Virus record (IMG/VR): IMGVR_UViG_3300021090_001172
Span: 1 to 49,245 of that record
Reading direction: 5' to 3' (one strand)
DNA from: a virus
DNA length: 49,245 nucleotides
The stretch's first letter is position 1. Each line of letters opens with the position of its first letter. Shown here in pieces: positions 34,165 to 41,758 of the stretch. The notes under the pieces were generated by a model. That model made no database searches and was not told the DNA's origin. It was given only the letters and a program-made list of their open reading frames with translations. The position numbers were made by a program, and so were the translations under genes.

Positions 34165-34897
34165 GATCTTTGTCGGGACCATGCGAAGTGGAGAAGAAGA
34201 GTTCGAAGAATCTCGAAAGTTGATTCTCCAGCAGAAAGATGTCGACGTTGTTCACTTCATTGTAGACAGCTTGCCAGAATACGAAGCCCATAATGCTCTC
34301 TGGGAAACATGGAACGATTGCAAGTGGAACTTTGAAGTATTCATCAAAGTGGACGCAGACACATTGATCGATGATCACACGAAGTTCTCGCAAATCGCTG
34401 CAGAATTCGCTAAGAACCCTCGTTTGACTGGAATGCAGATCCCGTTACATGATTACTTCATGGATGGACCGATCCTCGGGTTGAACTGCTTCACTCCGCA
34501 GGTCGTGTTCATCCACGCGAAGAGTCGTTTACATGCTGACCATGCGGACACCAATCATGACATCGTCTATCGAGGAGAAGCTGTTACCCACCTAACTCCA
34601 GCTGGCAGGCACTGCGCATATCCGAATGATCGGCAGGCATTCCACTACGGTTTGCATCGCATGAAGAAGAACCAACGAGACACTATCGTAAGCGTCTATC
34701 ATGCCTGGAAGAAGAGCGGAGGAAATGGGAGATTGCTTGCTCTTCATGGAGCTCGAACAGCAGCCATTTCTTCAGTAGACCATGATTACAACTCTTCAAC
34801 TTTTGACGGAGCTTTCGCTCAACTCATGAGTGACGGAATTTTTGAGAATGGAAAGCTTTCAGACATGGAAGCATTCATGAGAATGCTCGGAGCTTAG
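34154..34897 (+). CDS. GT-A-fold glycosyltransferase-like protein
   Basis: A 247-residue protein; the start is put at ATG 34154 (MKPKIFVGTMRSGEEEF), eleven bases inside the end of the upstream gene. The DxD motif is KVDADTLID near residues 75-83. VVHFIVDSLPEYEAHNALWE matches the early strand and helix of a GT-A fold, and the C-terminal half has several histidines (AFHYGLHRMKKNQRD). Its stop overlaps the stop of the convergent minus-strand gene by four bases. Confidence 0.7.
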   Translation: MKPKIFVGTMRSGEEEFEESRKLILQQKDVDVVHFIVDSLPEYEAHNALWETWNDCKWNFEVFIKVDADTLIDDHTKFSQIAAEFAKNPRLTGMQIPLHDYFMDGPILGLNCFTPQVVFIHAKSRLHADHADTNHDIVYRGEAVTHLTPAGRHCAYPNDRQAFHYGLHRMKKNQRDTIVSVYHAWKKSGGNGRLLALHGARTAAISSVDHDYNSSTFDGAFAQLMSDGIFENGKLSDMEAFMRMLGA

Positions 34898-35463
34898 AAT
34901 TCTACGAAATCGCTTCCAAGTTCGAGAACAGTCTTAGAACATAGAAGAGTTTCCGGATTCATTCCAATATGTTGTCGAATGAAATATCCCGTTTCTTTCT
35001 CGACATCTTTGATTCGGGCAACTTCTTCACTTGTGAGAGTTTCTGCATCATGAAAGACGACTCCAGGGGCTCCTAGTCTGATGAGAGCAACCAGAACATC
35101 TATTCTTTGTGGACCGGGTCCGTCTACTAAGCACACTGTCTTTTGAAGATCTGGTATTGTCGTTCCGACCTTTTCAACAAATTCATCGATTCCCTCGTAC
35201 GGAACAATCACATGCGTATTTTTGCAGGGGTTACAAACGCGCCAGCGTGGGTCATCCTCGTACGATAAAAGCACTTCCAGATTCATTCCGTGAAACCATG
35301 GAGTACTGCTGTTGCCCATTCCATGCTCGACTCCGTACACTGGGTGGATCGTATCTGAGAGAATTTGTAAACACTTCAAATGGGTAGCCACCCGAACAAT
35401 CTTATCGGGATTTCTTGCAGCTGACCCACGAGTGTTGGGATAGAGGTTCATACCGATGAACAT
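34894..35463 (-). CDS. Possible SAM-dependent methyltransferase, opposite strand
   Basis: A 189-residue protein on the minus strand, the only one between 13059 and 40978. GVEHGMGNSSTPWFHG (44-59) looks like motif I of a class I methyltransferase (E-x-G-x-G-x-S-T). VLLSYEDDPRWR follows as the motif II acid strand, and CLVDGPGPQRIDVLVALIRL then GVVFHDAE resemble the later VDGP...HD strands seen in methyltransferases of glycan clusters. It lacks a clear Shine-Dalgarno and ends in a four-base overlap with the convergent gene. Assignment is tentative. Confidence 0.55.
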   Translation of the reverse strand: MFIGMNLYPNTRGSAARNPDKIVRVATHLKCLQILSDTIHPVYGVEHGMGNSSTPWFHGMNLEVLLSYEDDPRWRVCNPCKNTHVIVPYEGIDEFVEKVGTTIPDLQKTVCLVDGPGPQRIDVLVALIRLGAPGVVFHDAETLTSEEVARIKDVEKETGYFIRQHIGMNPETLLCSKTVLELGSDFVEF

Positions 35464-35503
35464 ATCAAAATTCTCGATCTATTATTCCTGAAGAATACCC
35501 AAA

Positions 35504-36403
35504 ATGCTATACGTTGTTCATAAAGACGGTAACGAAGACTACATCTGCACGACAGACACTATCGACTTCCATGAAGAACTTCGTAAGAACGGAGCGACTG
35601 TCATGACCGAAACTGCCTTCCAACCAGTGATTCCTAACCTGCAAGCGACGGATGTGGTCATGATTCACGTTGGGCTTGGAAATGAGGTCACCAGAATGGG
35701 TCTGAAGCACTTCTCGGGGCGTAAGCTATTGTTTACCATTGACGAATGCAAGAGTGACGGGATCCTCTTCAGAACTCATCGCGAGCTCTGCGAACAAATC
35801 GACTGTAAAGAGATGATCTTATCGTACCCGTCTGATAGGAACGTCAAATTTCTCCAAGAACATGGGTATAAAACGATCGCGTATAATCCTTCCAACGTCA
35901 TCAGAACGTATCGAGAGAAAAAGTACGACATCATCATCAGCGGACAAATGGATAGAGCGTACTATCCGACCAGGGTACATATTGCAGAAATCGTCCTCAG
36001 AAATAAACACAGGTGGAATGTGGTACATTTACCACATCCGGGTTTCGAATTGTCTAAAGCTACGCATCAGTACACGGGTGAGAAGTATAGAGAACTTCTC
36101 GATGAATGCCGAATCGGCGTTGCATGCAAAGCGGGATGGAGAGATCGTCTAGTTGCCAAGTACATTGAACTAGGAGCTTCGTGGTGCTTGCCAATCGGAG
36201 ATGCTCCTTCGTACATGCATCCTCTCATGGTAGAGTACATGATCTTGGTAGATTCTAACACTCCCGAGGCAGAGGTCGTATTAAAGATCGATGAAGCTCT
36301 TGAGAACATCGAATCTCGGAGAGATTCTTACACGGCAATGTGTCTTTGCGAACATGATCTATCGACGAACGTTTCGAAACTGGTGAAAGAACTGACGGGA
36401 TGA
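35504..36403 (+). CDS. GT-B-like glycosyltransferase (CgeB-like)
   Basis: A 299-residue protein. It resembles CgeB-type or short GT-B enzymes: IPNLQATDVVMIHVGLGNEV, MILSYPSDRNVKFLQEHGYK and KYDIIISGQMDRAYYPTRVH as the start of the donor domain, then DECRIGVACKAGWRDRLVAK, YIELGASWCLPIGDAP and a C-terminal helix. It restarts the plus-strand run after the minus-strand gene, with a 40-base gap that could hold a promoter, though I see only a weak TATTAT. Confidence 0.68.
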   Translation: MLYVVHKDGNEDYICTTDTIDFHEELRKNGATVMTETAFQPVIPNLQATDVVMIHVGLGNEVTRMGLKHFSGRKLLFTIDECKSDGILFRTHRELCEQIDCKEMILSYPSDRNVKFLQEHGYKTIAYNPSNVIRTYREKKYDIIISGQMDRAYYPTRVHIAEIVLRNKHRWNVVHLPHPGFELSKATHQYTGEKYRELLDECRIGVACKAGWRDRLVAKYIELGASWCLPIGDAPSYMHPLMVEYMILVDSNTPEAEVVLKIDEALENIESRRDSYTAMCLCEHDLSTNVSKLVKELTG

Positions 36404-36609
36404 AAAAGATCGGCTGCAGCTCAGAATTTCTTGAAGATCTCTTGGATCTTTCTTGCGGTGGTCTTGAGCTCTACAGGGGACTTAAGAAGTTCCCTTACAC
36501 TCCTGACGCAAAATTGGTAGAAGGTGTACCCGTGCTGGTATCTTTCGAAAATGATGGAGCAAAAACTCAAATGTCTGTGACACTTAAGTTGAATCCTGAA
36601 GTAAGTTGA
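36400..36609 (+). CDS. Small hypothetical protein, frameshifted by a tandem duplication
   Basis: A 69-residue frame coupled by ATGA to the glycosyltransferase upstream, not recognised (MKKIGCSSEFLEDLLDLSCG). Its end lies in a 17-bp exact tandem duplication. With a single copy the frame would run on as LKLNPEDGTFEFSWE and stop at the TGA at 36645-36647, 15 bases after the current endonuclease-upstream frame begins, giving about 76 residues. As it stands the protein ends NPEVS. This is probably a recent frameshift of the last residues; whether the short form still works is unknown. Confidence 0.55.
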   Translation: MKKIGCSSEFLEDLLDLSCGGLELYRGLKKFPYTPDAKLVEGVPVLVSFENDGAKTQMSVTLKLNPEVS

Positions 36610-36618
36610 ATCCTGAAG
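36585..36618. repeat. 17-bp exact tandem duplication before a GIY-YIG gene
   Basis: The unit taagttgaatcctgaag occurs at 36585-36601 and again at 36602-36618 with no mismatch. Removing one copy restores an open frame through to the TGA just before the endonuclease ATG at 36649, so the duplication is a frameshifting change in the gene at 36400. Confidence 0.95.
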
Positions 36619-36648
36619 ATGGAACATTCGAATTCAGCTGGGAATGAC

Positions 36649-37464
36649 ATGCGTTTCATTGTCTACAAACATACCAACAAAATCAATGGCAAGTCGTATC
36701 TGGGTTTCACGTCTTATACGATAGATGAACGTTGGAATCAACATGTACGAGCAAGTCGGGGAAAACGAAAATCGTTATTCTTGAATGCTTTAATTTCGTA
36801 TGGAACAAGTGACGATGTTTGGTTGCACGAAACTTTGGGAACATATGATACAGAGCAAGAAGCGAAATTAGCAGAGATATCTTGGATCGCTCGTCTCAAG
36901 ACGAATGGATTACGAGAAGGGCACGTTGGCTATAACATGACAGACGGCGGTGACGGAACTCGTATGTTAGGTCCTGCCAATCCGATGTTTGGAAAGAAAG
37001 GACCATTGTGTCCTAGCTACGGAAGAAAACATACAGACGATGCACGCAAGCGAATTTCAGAATTCCACTCAATCTTTAAGAATACAGATGAGTGGAAAGC
37101 ATTCATGACCCAGCTCCACACTGGAAGAGTTGTGTCTGAAGAAACACGCAAGCAAATCAGTGAAACTAAACAGGGTACAATGACTGGAGAGTTGAATCAT
37201 GCCTACGGAAAAACATATCGTACAAAAGAAACACATCCTGAATGGGCTGAAAAAATTAGTATTGCTCTAGAAGGTGATAAAAATCCGTTCTTCGGTAAGC
37301 AACACTCTGATGAGACGAAAGCTATAATTTCGAAGAAAAAGAAGGGTCGAAAGAACCCTAAAACTCCTGAATGGGAAGCCAAGCGAGCTGCTTCATACAG
37401 TAGAAATTGCGCGATAAAACGATTTAGAAAAGCATCAAGGAGATGGTTCTGTGGGAAAATATGA
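36649..37464 (+). CDS. GIY-YIG homing endonuclease with NUMOD3 repeats
   Basis: A 271-residue protein. The nuclease signature is FIVYKHTNKINGKSYLGF (3-20), with catalytic Arg28 (DERWNQH) and Glu76 (EAKLAEISWI). NUMOD3-type modules follow at NPMFGKKG (111-118), NHAYGKTYRTKETHPEWAEK (183-202) and NPFFGKQHSDETKAI (212-226). The start is put at ATG 36649, immediately after the restored end of the upstream gene; an in-frame ATG at 36619 exists, but its ten residues (MEHSNSAGND) are out-of-frame sequence of the upstream gene. It overlaps the glf start by 14 bases. Confidence 0.9.
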   Translation: MRFIVYKHTNKINGKSYLGFTSYTIDERWNQHVRASRGKRKSLFLNALISYGTSDDVWLHETLGTYDTEQEAKLAEISWIARLKTNGLREGHVGYNMTDGGDGTRMLGPANPMFGKKGPLCPSYGRKHTDDARKRISEFHSIFKNTDEWKAFMTQLHTGRVVSEETRKQISETKQGTMTGELNHAYGKTYRTKETHPEWAEKISIALEGDKNPFFGKQHSDETKAIISKKKKGRKNPKTPEWEAKRAASYSRNCAIKRFRKASRRWFCGKI

Positions 37465-38581
37465 TCTAGTGGTAGTCGGTGCAGGTCTCTGGGGGAGCAC
37501 TTACACTTATTACATGAAACAACTTGGCAAGAAAATTCTTGTCATCGATAAAGCAAACCATATCGCAGGAAATTGTTACACCTACAATGATGGTGGAATC
37601 AATGTCCACGTCGCAGGACCCCACATTTTCCACACGTCAAACGAGCGGGTTTGGAATTTCATGAACAAGTTCGCGAAGTTCAATCACTTCGTGAATCGAC
37701 CGAAGGTCATGCGGAATGGAAAGATCTATTCCTTCCCAATCAACCTCCTCACCTTGTACCAAGTCTGGGGCGTAAGGACACCAGAAGAGGCCAGGAAGAA
37801 GCTTGATGAAGTCAAGGCTGATATCCCCAACCCGAAAAATCTCGAGGAGTGGTGCCTCTCCCAGGTCGGAGAAGAGATCTACGATCTGTTCGTTCGCCAC
37901 TACACGGCGAAGCAATGGAAGACAGATCCAAAGAATCTCCCAAGCTTCATCATCAGACGTCTTCCCATTCGTTTGACGTTCGACGACAACTACTTCACGG
38001 ATCCGTACCAGGGAATTCCGATCGGCGGATACACCCGCATCTTTGAACAGATGTTAGATGGTGTCGAAGTTCAACTTGGCGTGAATTTTTTCGAAGAGAG
38101 GACTCGTTTAGAGAACATGCTCAAATCGGACGGAAAGTTGATCTACACTGGTAGACTCGACGCGCTATTCGATTACGACCAAGGAGAGCTCCCGTACCGA
38201 AATCTCCAGTTCGACCACAAGAGGCTTGAGATTCCCGACTTCCAGGGAAACGCAGTCGTGAACTACAACGACCCAGACGTAGCGCACACGAGAGTCACCG
38301 AACACAAGCATTTCGAGTTCGGAACGCAGGACCATACGGTCGTTAGTTACGAGTATCCCATTGATTACGACAGGAACCACACACCGTTCTACCCGATCAA
38401 CAATGAAGAGAACGATGCTTGCGCGCGTGCGTATAGTGCACGAGCTGAATCTGATGGAATTATTGTCGGTGGACGTTTAGCCATGTATCGTTACATGGAT
38501 ATGCATCAAATTGTGCCCTCTGCGATGCACAGATTTGAAAAAGAAACAGGACTCAAGATCGATTACATGGGAAGACTATAA
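37451..38581 (+). CDS. glf: UDP-galactopyranose mutase
   Basis: A 376-residue flavoenzyme, complete compared with bacterial Glf (about 367). FAD binding is in VVVGAGLWGSTYT (7-19), with HIAGNCYTY (37-45) and the near-diagnostic GPHIFHTSNERVW (56-68); FPINLLTLYQ, RHYTAKQWKTDPKNLP, YFTDPYQGIPIGGYT and VGGRLAMYRYMDMHQ are conserved Glf blocks. It converts UDP-galactopyranose to UDP-galactofuranose for galactofuranose-containing glycans. It starts with GTG 14 bases inside the end of the GIY-YIG gene. The last 160 bases are AT-richer than the rest. Confidence 0.95.
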   Translation: MGKYDLVVVGAGLWGSTYTYYMKQLGKKILVIDKANHIAGNCYTYNDGGINVHVAGPHIFHTSNERVWNFMNKFAKFNHFVNRPKVMRNGKIYSFPINLLTLYQVWGVRTPEEARKKLDEVKADIPNPKNLEEWCLSQVGEEIYDLFVRHYTAKQWKTDPKNLPSFIIRRLPIRLTFDDNYFTDPYQGIPIGGYTRIFEQMLDGVEVQLGVNFFEERTRLENMLKSDGKLIYTGRLDALFDYDQGELPYRNLQFDHKRLEIPDFQGNAVVNYNDPDVAHTRVTEHKHFEFGTQDHTVVSYEYPIDYDRNHTPFYPINNEENDACARAYSARAESDGIIVGGRLAMYRYMDMHQIVPSAMHRFEKETGLKIDYMGRL

Positions 38582-38582
38582 A

Positions 38583-39305
38583 ATGGCATTTGATTTCATC
38601 CAGAAGAAATTCGACAAATACGTTGACGAGACAGCGAACAGAGTTTTTAACACAGCATGCAATCAGCTCATGGCTTTGCCGTTAATATCGCCTCTTGTCA
38701 CGACAGTCACAACGACCATGGTTCCAGAACCACATTTCTTGACCAACGTCACATCTCGTGTGAAGGATCTATTTTCGCATGCAGGAATGCACGCTGAGAT
38801 CCTTTTTGATTCGAATGGAATGTCGGTAGAGTTCAAAATGAATGTCTTCGACTCTCAGGAAGTTCTTGAATCCGAACACATCGACGATTTTTTCTGGAGT
38901 AGAAGTCCTGGTAAGTTTGTCAATAAAATGACAGGGCAGCCTGTCATGCTTGCTTCATCGCTTGCGCAAGGACCAACATTTGATGGAACAGTCAGAGAAT
39001 GGTACGAGTGCCTCGTTGAAACTTGCATCGATGCGAGCAATCGAATCCATGAATATACGAAGGACAGTCCTGCAGAAATCATCCGTTGTGGACCAGATGT
39101 TCTTACGATCTTCGAATGCTCTGTGCTTTATCGTCCATCTTTTAGCGTAGATAATAACTCATCTCCGTACGAGGGAATGCTCTCCAATCGATTCAAAGTC
39201 ATCAAAGATATGTCGATGGAACGCAATAAGATTGAAGTATCTCGAGTTCGAAACAATAAAAAGTCGTTTTCTATCGTCACTGTTATGGACATGAACATCA
39301 TCTAA
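38583..39305 (+). CDS. Hypothetical protein between two nucleotide-sugar genes
   Basis: A 240-residue protein not recognised. It starts one base after the glf stop (MAFDFIQKKFDKYVDETANR). The frame is open further upstream, but that part would lie inside glf. The middle shows alternating hydrophobics (EILFDSNGMSVEFKMNVF, VLTIFECSVLYRPSF) consistent with a beta-rich fold; the N-terminus is helical. It has no motif of a sugar enzyme, so its place between glf and the dehydrogenase may be incidental. A virion or tail-associated role cannot be excluded. Confidence 0.65.
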   Translation: MAFDFIQKKFDKYVDETANRVFNTACNQLMALPLISPLVTTVTTTMVPEPHFLTNVTSRVKDLFSHAGMHAEILFDSNGMSVEFKMNVFDSQEVLESEHIDDFFWSRSPGKFVNKMTGQPVMLASSLAQGPTFDGTVREWYECLVETCIDASNRIHEYTKDSPAEIIRCGPDVLTIFECSVLYRPSFSVDNNSSPYEGMLSNRFKVIKDMSMERNKIEVSRVRNNKKSFSIVTVMDMNII

Positions 39306-39312
39306 AGTAAAC

Positions 39313-40230
39313 ATGAAGAAATCAATCGGTTGCATCGGAAATGGATTCGTCGGCGGAAGCTTAACAACTGTTATGGCTGAGAAGGGATTCGACGTTTACG
39401 TTGCTGACAAGTCGGGAAAACTCGCCACGGGAGGAAAGCTTCCAAACTACGGTGGAGGAACAGATGAATTGGTGCATTTCTGCAATGACCAAAAGGATTT
39501 CTCAGGGGTCTACTTTGTCTGTGTGCCAACACCCATGTACGAGGACGGTAGCTGCGATACGTCTATCGTCGAAGGTGTTCTCACGAAACTCGCTTCGATT
39601 CCTGGAAAACGCATCGCTGTCATCAAGTCTACCGTTCCTCCCGGGAGCACGGAAAAATGGAACAAGCAATTCGAAGGAACAGGTTTGCGTGTCGTGTTCT
39701 GCCCCGAATTCCTGACAGAAGCCAACGCTTTGGACGACATGCGAAATCAGTCCAGGATCGTTCTGGGGGGCCCCAGGCCCCATATCAATGCTGTCAAGCA
39801 GGTGTTCCAGACAGCCTTTCCTAAGGTACCGATCATCAAGACCAGCTCCACTACTGCTGAGATGGTGAAATATACGTCTAATGTGTTTCTTGCAACGAAA
39901 GTGGCACTAGCAAACGAACTATCGCAAATTTGTGAAGCTTTAGATGTAAAGGGAATGAATATTGACTACGATAAAGTCGTAGAGTACGCTACTCTTGATC
40001 CAAGACTTGGCAAGTCGCACTGGTCAGTTCCTGGTCCAGATGGCAAAAGAGGTTTTGGACTTTCATGTTTTCCAAAAGACATTAATTCGTTGATGAATAT
40101 TGCTAAATCTCTAGGAATAGACCCTAAGGTCATGTCAGGAGCTTGGAACAAAAACTTAGAAGTTCGTCCAGAGAAAGATTGGGAGTTGTTAGTTGGTCGC
40201 GCTGTTACAGATAAGAAAACGAAAATTTAG
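39313..40230 (+). CDS. ugd: UDP-glucose 6-dehydrogenase-like enzyme, without C-terminal domain
   Basis: A 305-residue nucleotide-sugar dehydrogenase. NAD binding is in IGCIGNGFVGGSL (5-16); the PEF box is FCPEFLTEANAL (129-140); catalytic residues are Lys196 (FLATKVALANE) and Cys252 (GFGLSCFPKDI). It oxidises a UDP-hexose (probably UDP-glucose to UDP-glucuronate). Bacterial Ugd is about 390-450 residues; the C-terminal substrate-binding domain is largely absent here. The gene ends inside the start of a homing endonuclease, and composition falls from 33/60 G+C (39601-39660) to 21/60 (40081-40140). Short phage Ugd forms are also known, so truncation by the insertion is not certain. Confidence 0.85.
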   Translation: MKKSIGCIGNGFVGGSLTTVMAEKGFDVYVADKSGKLATGGKLPNYGGGTDELVHFCNDQKDFSGVYFVCVPTPMYEDGSCDTSIVEGVLTKLASIPGKRIAVIKSTVPPGSTEKWNKQFEGTGLRVVFCPEFLTEANALDDMRNQSRIVLGGPRPHINAVKQVFQTAFPKVPIIKTSSTTAEMVKYTSNVFLATKVALANELSQICEALDVKGMNIDYDKVVEYATLDPRLGKSHWSVPGPDGKRGFGLSCFPKDINSLMNIAKSLGIDPKVMSGAWNKNLEVRPEKDWELLVGRAVTDKKTKI

Positions 40231-40981
40231 CTCGTATCGTCGTCCAATCTTTTTAGTCTGTAGAATTTGCAGAGTGCTCAAGAGAACTAAGCCGTCTGCT
40301 CTTTTTACTTCATTTTGTTGTAGTAGGCAATGCGCAGACATTCGAGCAAAGACTATTTTTAAAGGGCCCAGAAATCCAGCATACGGGAAGGTCTACCGTA
40401 CAAAAGCTACGCATCCAGAATGGGCACAAAAAACTTCTGACACCCATAAAGAACATGGAACTCTCGTGGGAGACAAAAATCCCATGAAGAATTCTGCAGT
40501 CGCAGCCAAGATGTCTAAAACACGCCATGCGAATGTAACATCAGATCCAATCTATCGTGCTGCTAGGGCTGCTTCTGCACGACAAAATTGGAAAGATGGG
40601 AAATACGACAGCACAGCTGTCGGCAAGTGTAAATGGTACGAACATACGACATTTGATAAAACTCTCGTCAAATTGCAAGGAACATGGGAAGTTGCTTTTG
40701 CAAGACGTTTAGATGAACTTAAAGTAGAATATGTTCCACATCATGGAAGATGGGAATACATCGGCGAAGACGGTTTCGAACACACATACTATCCAGATTT
40801 CTACATTCCAATGTGGGATGTTTTCGTCGATGTGAAGGGCGCTTTTTGGAATGATGAACAGAAAAACAAATTAGACTTCGTTCGAAAAAGTAACACTGAC
40901 AAGACGGTCGTTGTTGCAACGAAAGATGTCTTAGACGAATGGTCGGTAGATACGAAGAAAGCTCAATCAGATCTTCTTTAG
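40193..40981 (+). CDS. Putative homing endonuclease: zinc finger, NUMOD-like segment, PD-(D/E)XK nuclease
   Basis: A 262-residue protein starting at TTG 40193, with GGGAG about eight bases upstream; it overlaps the dehydrogenase by 38 bases. Zinc ligands Cys23, Cys26, Cys43 and Cys47. NPAYGKVYRTKATHPEWAQK (61-80) is nearly the same module as in the GIY-YIG gene at 36649. The C-terminal nuclease has TWEVAFARRLDEL (Glu166), YYPDFYIP (Asp202) and VDVKGAFW (Asp213, Lys215), the PD...DxK core, similar in layout to the gene at 17517. It is AT-rich. Homing role inferred. Confidence 0.78.
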   Translation: MVALLQIRKRKFSSYRRPIFLVCRICRVLKRTKPSALFTSFCCSRQCADIRAKTIFKGPRNPAYGKVYRTKATHPEWAQKTSDTHKEHGTLVGDKNPMKNSAVAAKMSKTRHANVTSDPIYRAARAASARQNWKDGKYDSTAVGKCKWYEHTTFDKTLVKLQGTWEVAFARRLDELKVEYVPHHGRWEYIGEDGFEHTYYPDFYIPMWDVFVDVKGAFWNDEQKNKLDFVRKSNTDKTVVVATKDVLDEWSVDTKKAQSDLL

Positions 40982-41184
40982 AACCGCAAAGCAGAACCAT
41001 CAAGGATCACATTCCCATGGAACATGGGATTACTTCCGACTGTGAATGTGAACACTGTAGTCTTCAGTTCTAGAGATAGGTTTTGAACGTGTCCGATGTC
41101 TTCAATCCGGTTCAACGGTTTTACGGGTACGTCTCCCGGAAAACTCATCGTGAACGAAAGCAGCAGACCGAGACCGTTGATCAC
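40978..41184 (-). CDS. Small hypothetical protein
   Basis: A 68-residue frame on the minus strand starting with GTG in a GTGA overlap with the upstream minus-strand gene (MINGLGLLLSFTMSFPGD). It is predicted beta-rich (LSLELKTTVFTFTVGSNPMF). It overlaps the convergent endonuclease by four bases. The coupling to the gene at 41181 supports it; no family is recognised. Confidence 0.5.
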   Translation of the reverse strand: MINGLGLLLSFTMSFPGDVPVKPLNRIEDIGHVQNLSLELKTTVFTFTVGSNPMFHGNVILDGSALRF

Positions 41185-41666
41185 TTGAACTTTTCGAGAG
41201 GCGTAGAGTACTTGTCGAACATCGTCTGTTGCTTCTTTTTCTCTGCTTGTTCTTGGTCAAAATCAGTATCCTTGAACTGGGGAGCACCCACCGTCGGTGT
41301 ACCCGGTGGAGTACCTCCTTGGGAGTATTCGTCTGCCAATGCTTGCGTGCTCTTGCCAAAGGTTTCTACTGGATCTTGCGATTTCAACCATGTTTGAATA
41401 GCTTCAGGTGCGAGAATTTCTCCTCTGTCGGCGAGAATTTTAGCAATTGCAGAAGCTCGTTGAGCATTCGGATTGTTACCCTGCAGGTTAGCCTGGGCCA
41501 GCGCTCTCTCAGACGGATCGATATTGTGAACACCGGACGCAGGTTCAGTTCGAGCCTGCTGCATCGCATGCGTAGATGGTGCCCTTTGGGTAGCTACAGG
41601 TCCGAGCTCTACGATGATACTTTTGACAAGCTGCCTCAACTCAAGGATCGTTACGGACTTCTTCAT
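41181..41666 (-). CDS. Hypothetical protein with N-terminal LRxLV motif
   Basis: A 161-residue protein; the start is the ATG at 41666 (MKKSVTILELRQLVKSIIVE), chosen over the upstream frame extension because it begins the amphipathic N-terminal motif shared with the gene at 42567. The remainder is low in hydrophobics, glutamine/alanine-rich and mostly disordered (QALADEYSQGGTPPGTPTVG), ending in KKKQQTMFDKYSTPLEKFK. Such proteins are common in virion interiors of large phages. No enzyme motif. Confidence 0.65.
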   Translation of the reverse strand: MKKSVTILELRQLVKSIIVELGPVATQRAPSTHAMQQARTEPASGVHNIDPSERALAQANLQGNNPNAQRASAIAKILADRGEILAPEAIQTWLKSQDPVETFGKSTQALADEYSQGGTPPGTPTVGAPQFKDTDFDQEQAEKKKQQTMFDKYSTPLEKFK

Positions 41667-41700
41667 TGCAGTGTCTATAAGTAGTCGATTCTCTAGGCAG

Positions 41701-41731
41701 TTGGTAAACACCAACCTAGACAGGTTATAAT
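41701..41731 (+). promoter_or_regulatory. Candidate promoter with palindrome at the -35
   Basis: TTGGTA (41701-41706) and a perfect TATAAT (41726-41731) are separated by 19 bases and lie 28 bases before the nuclease ATG at 41759. The palindrome GTTGGT-aaac-ACCAAC (41700-41715) overlaps the -35 and could be an operator. Confidence 0.45.
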
Positions 41732-41758
41732 TGGTACGAAAGGTTCATTAGCATACCC

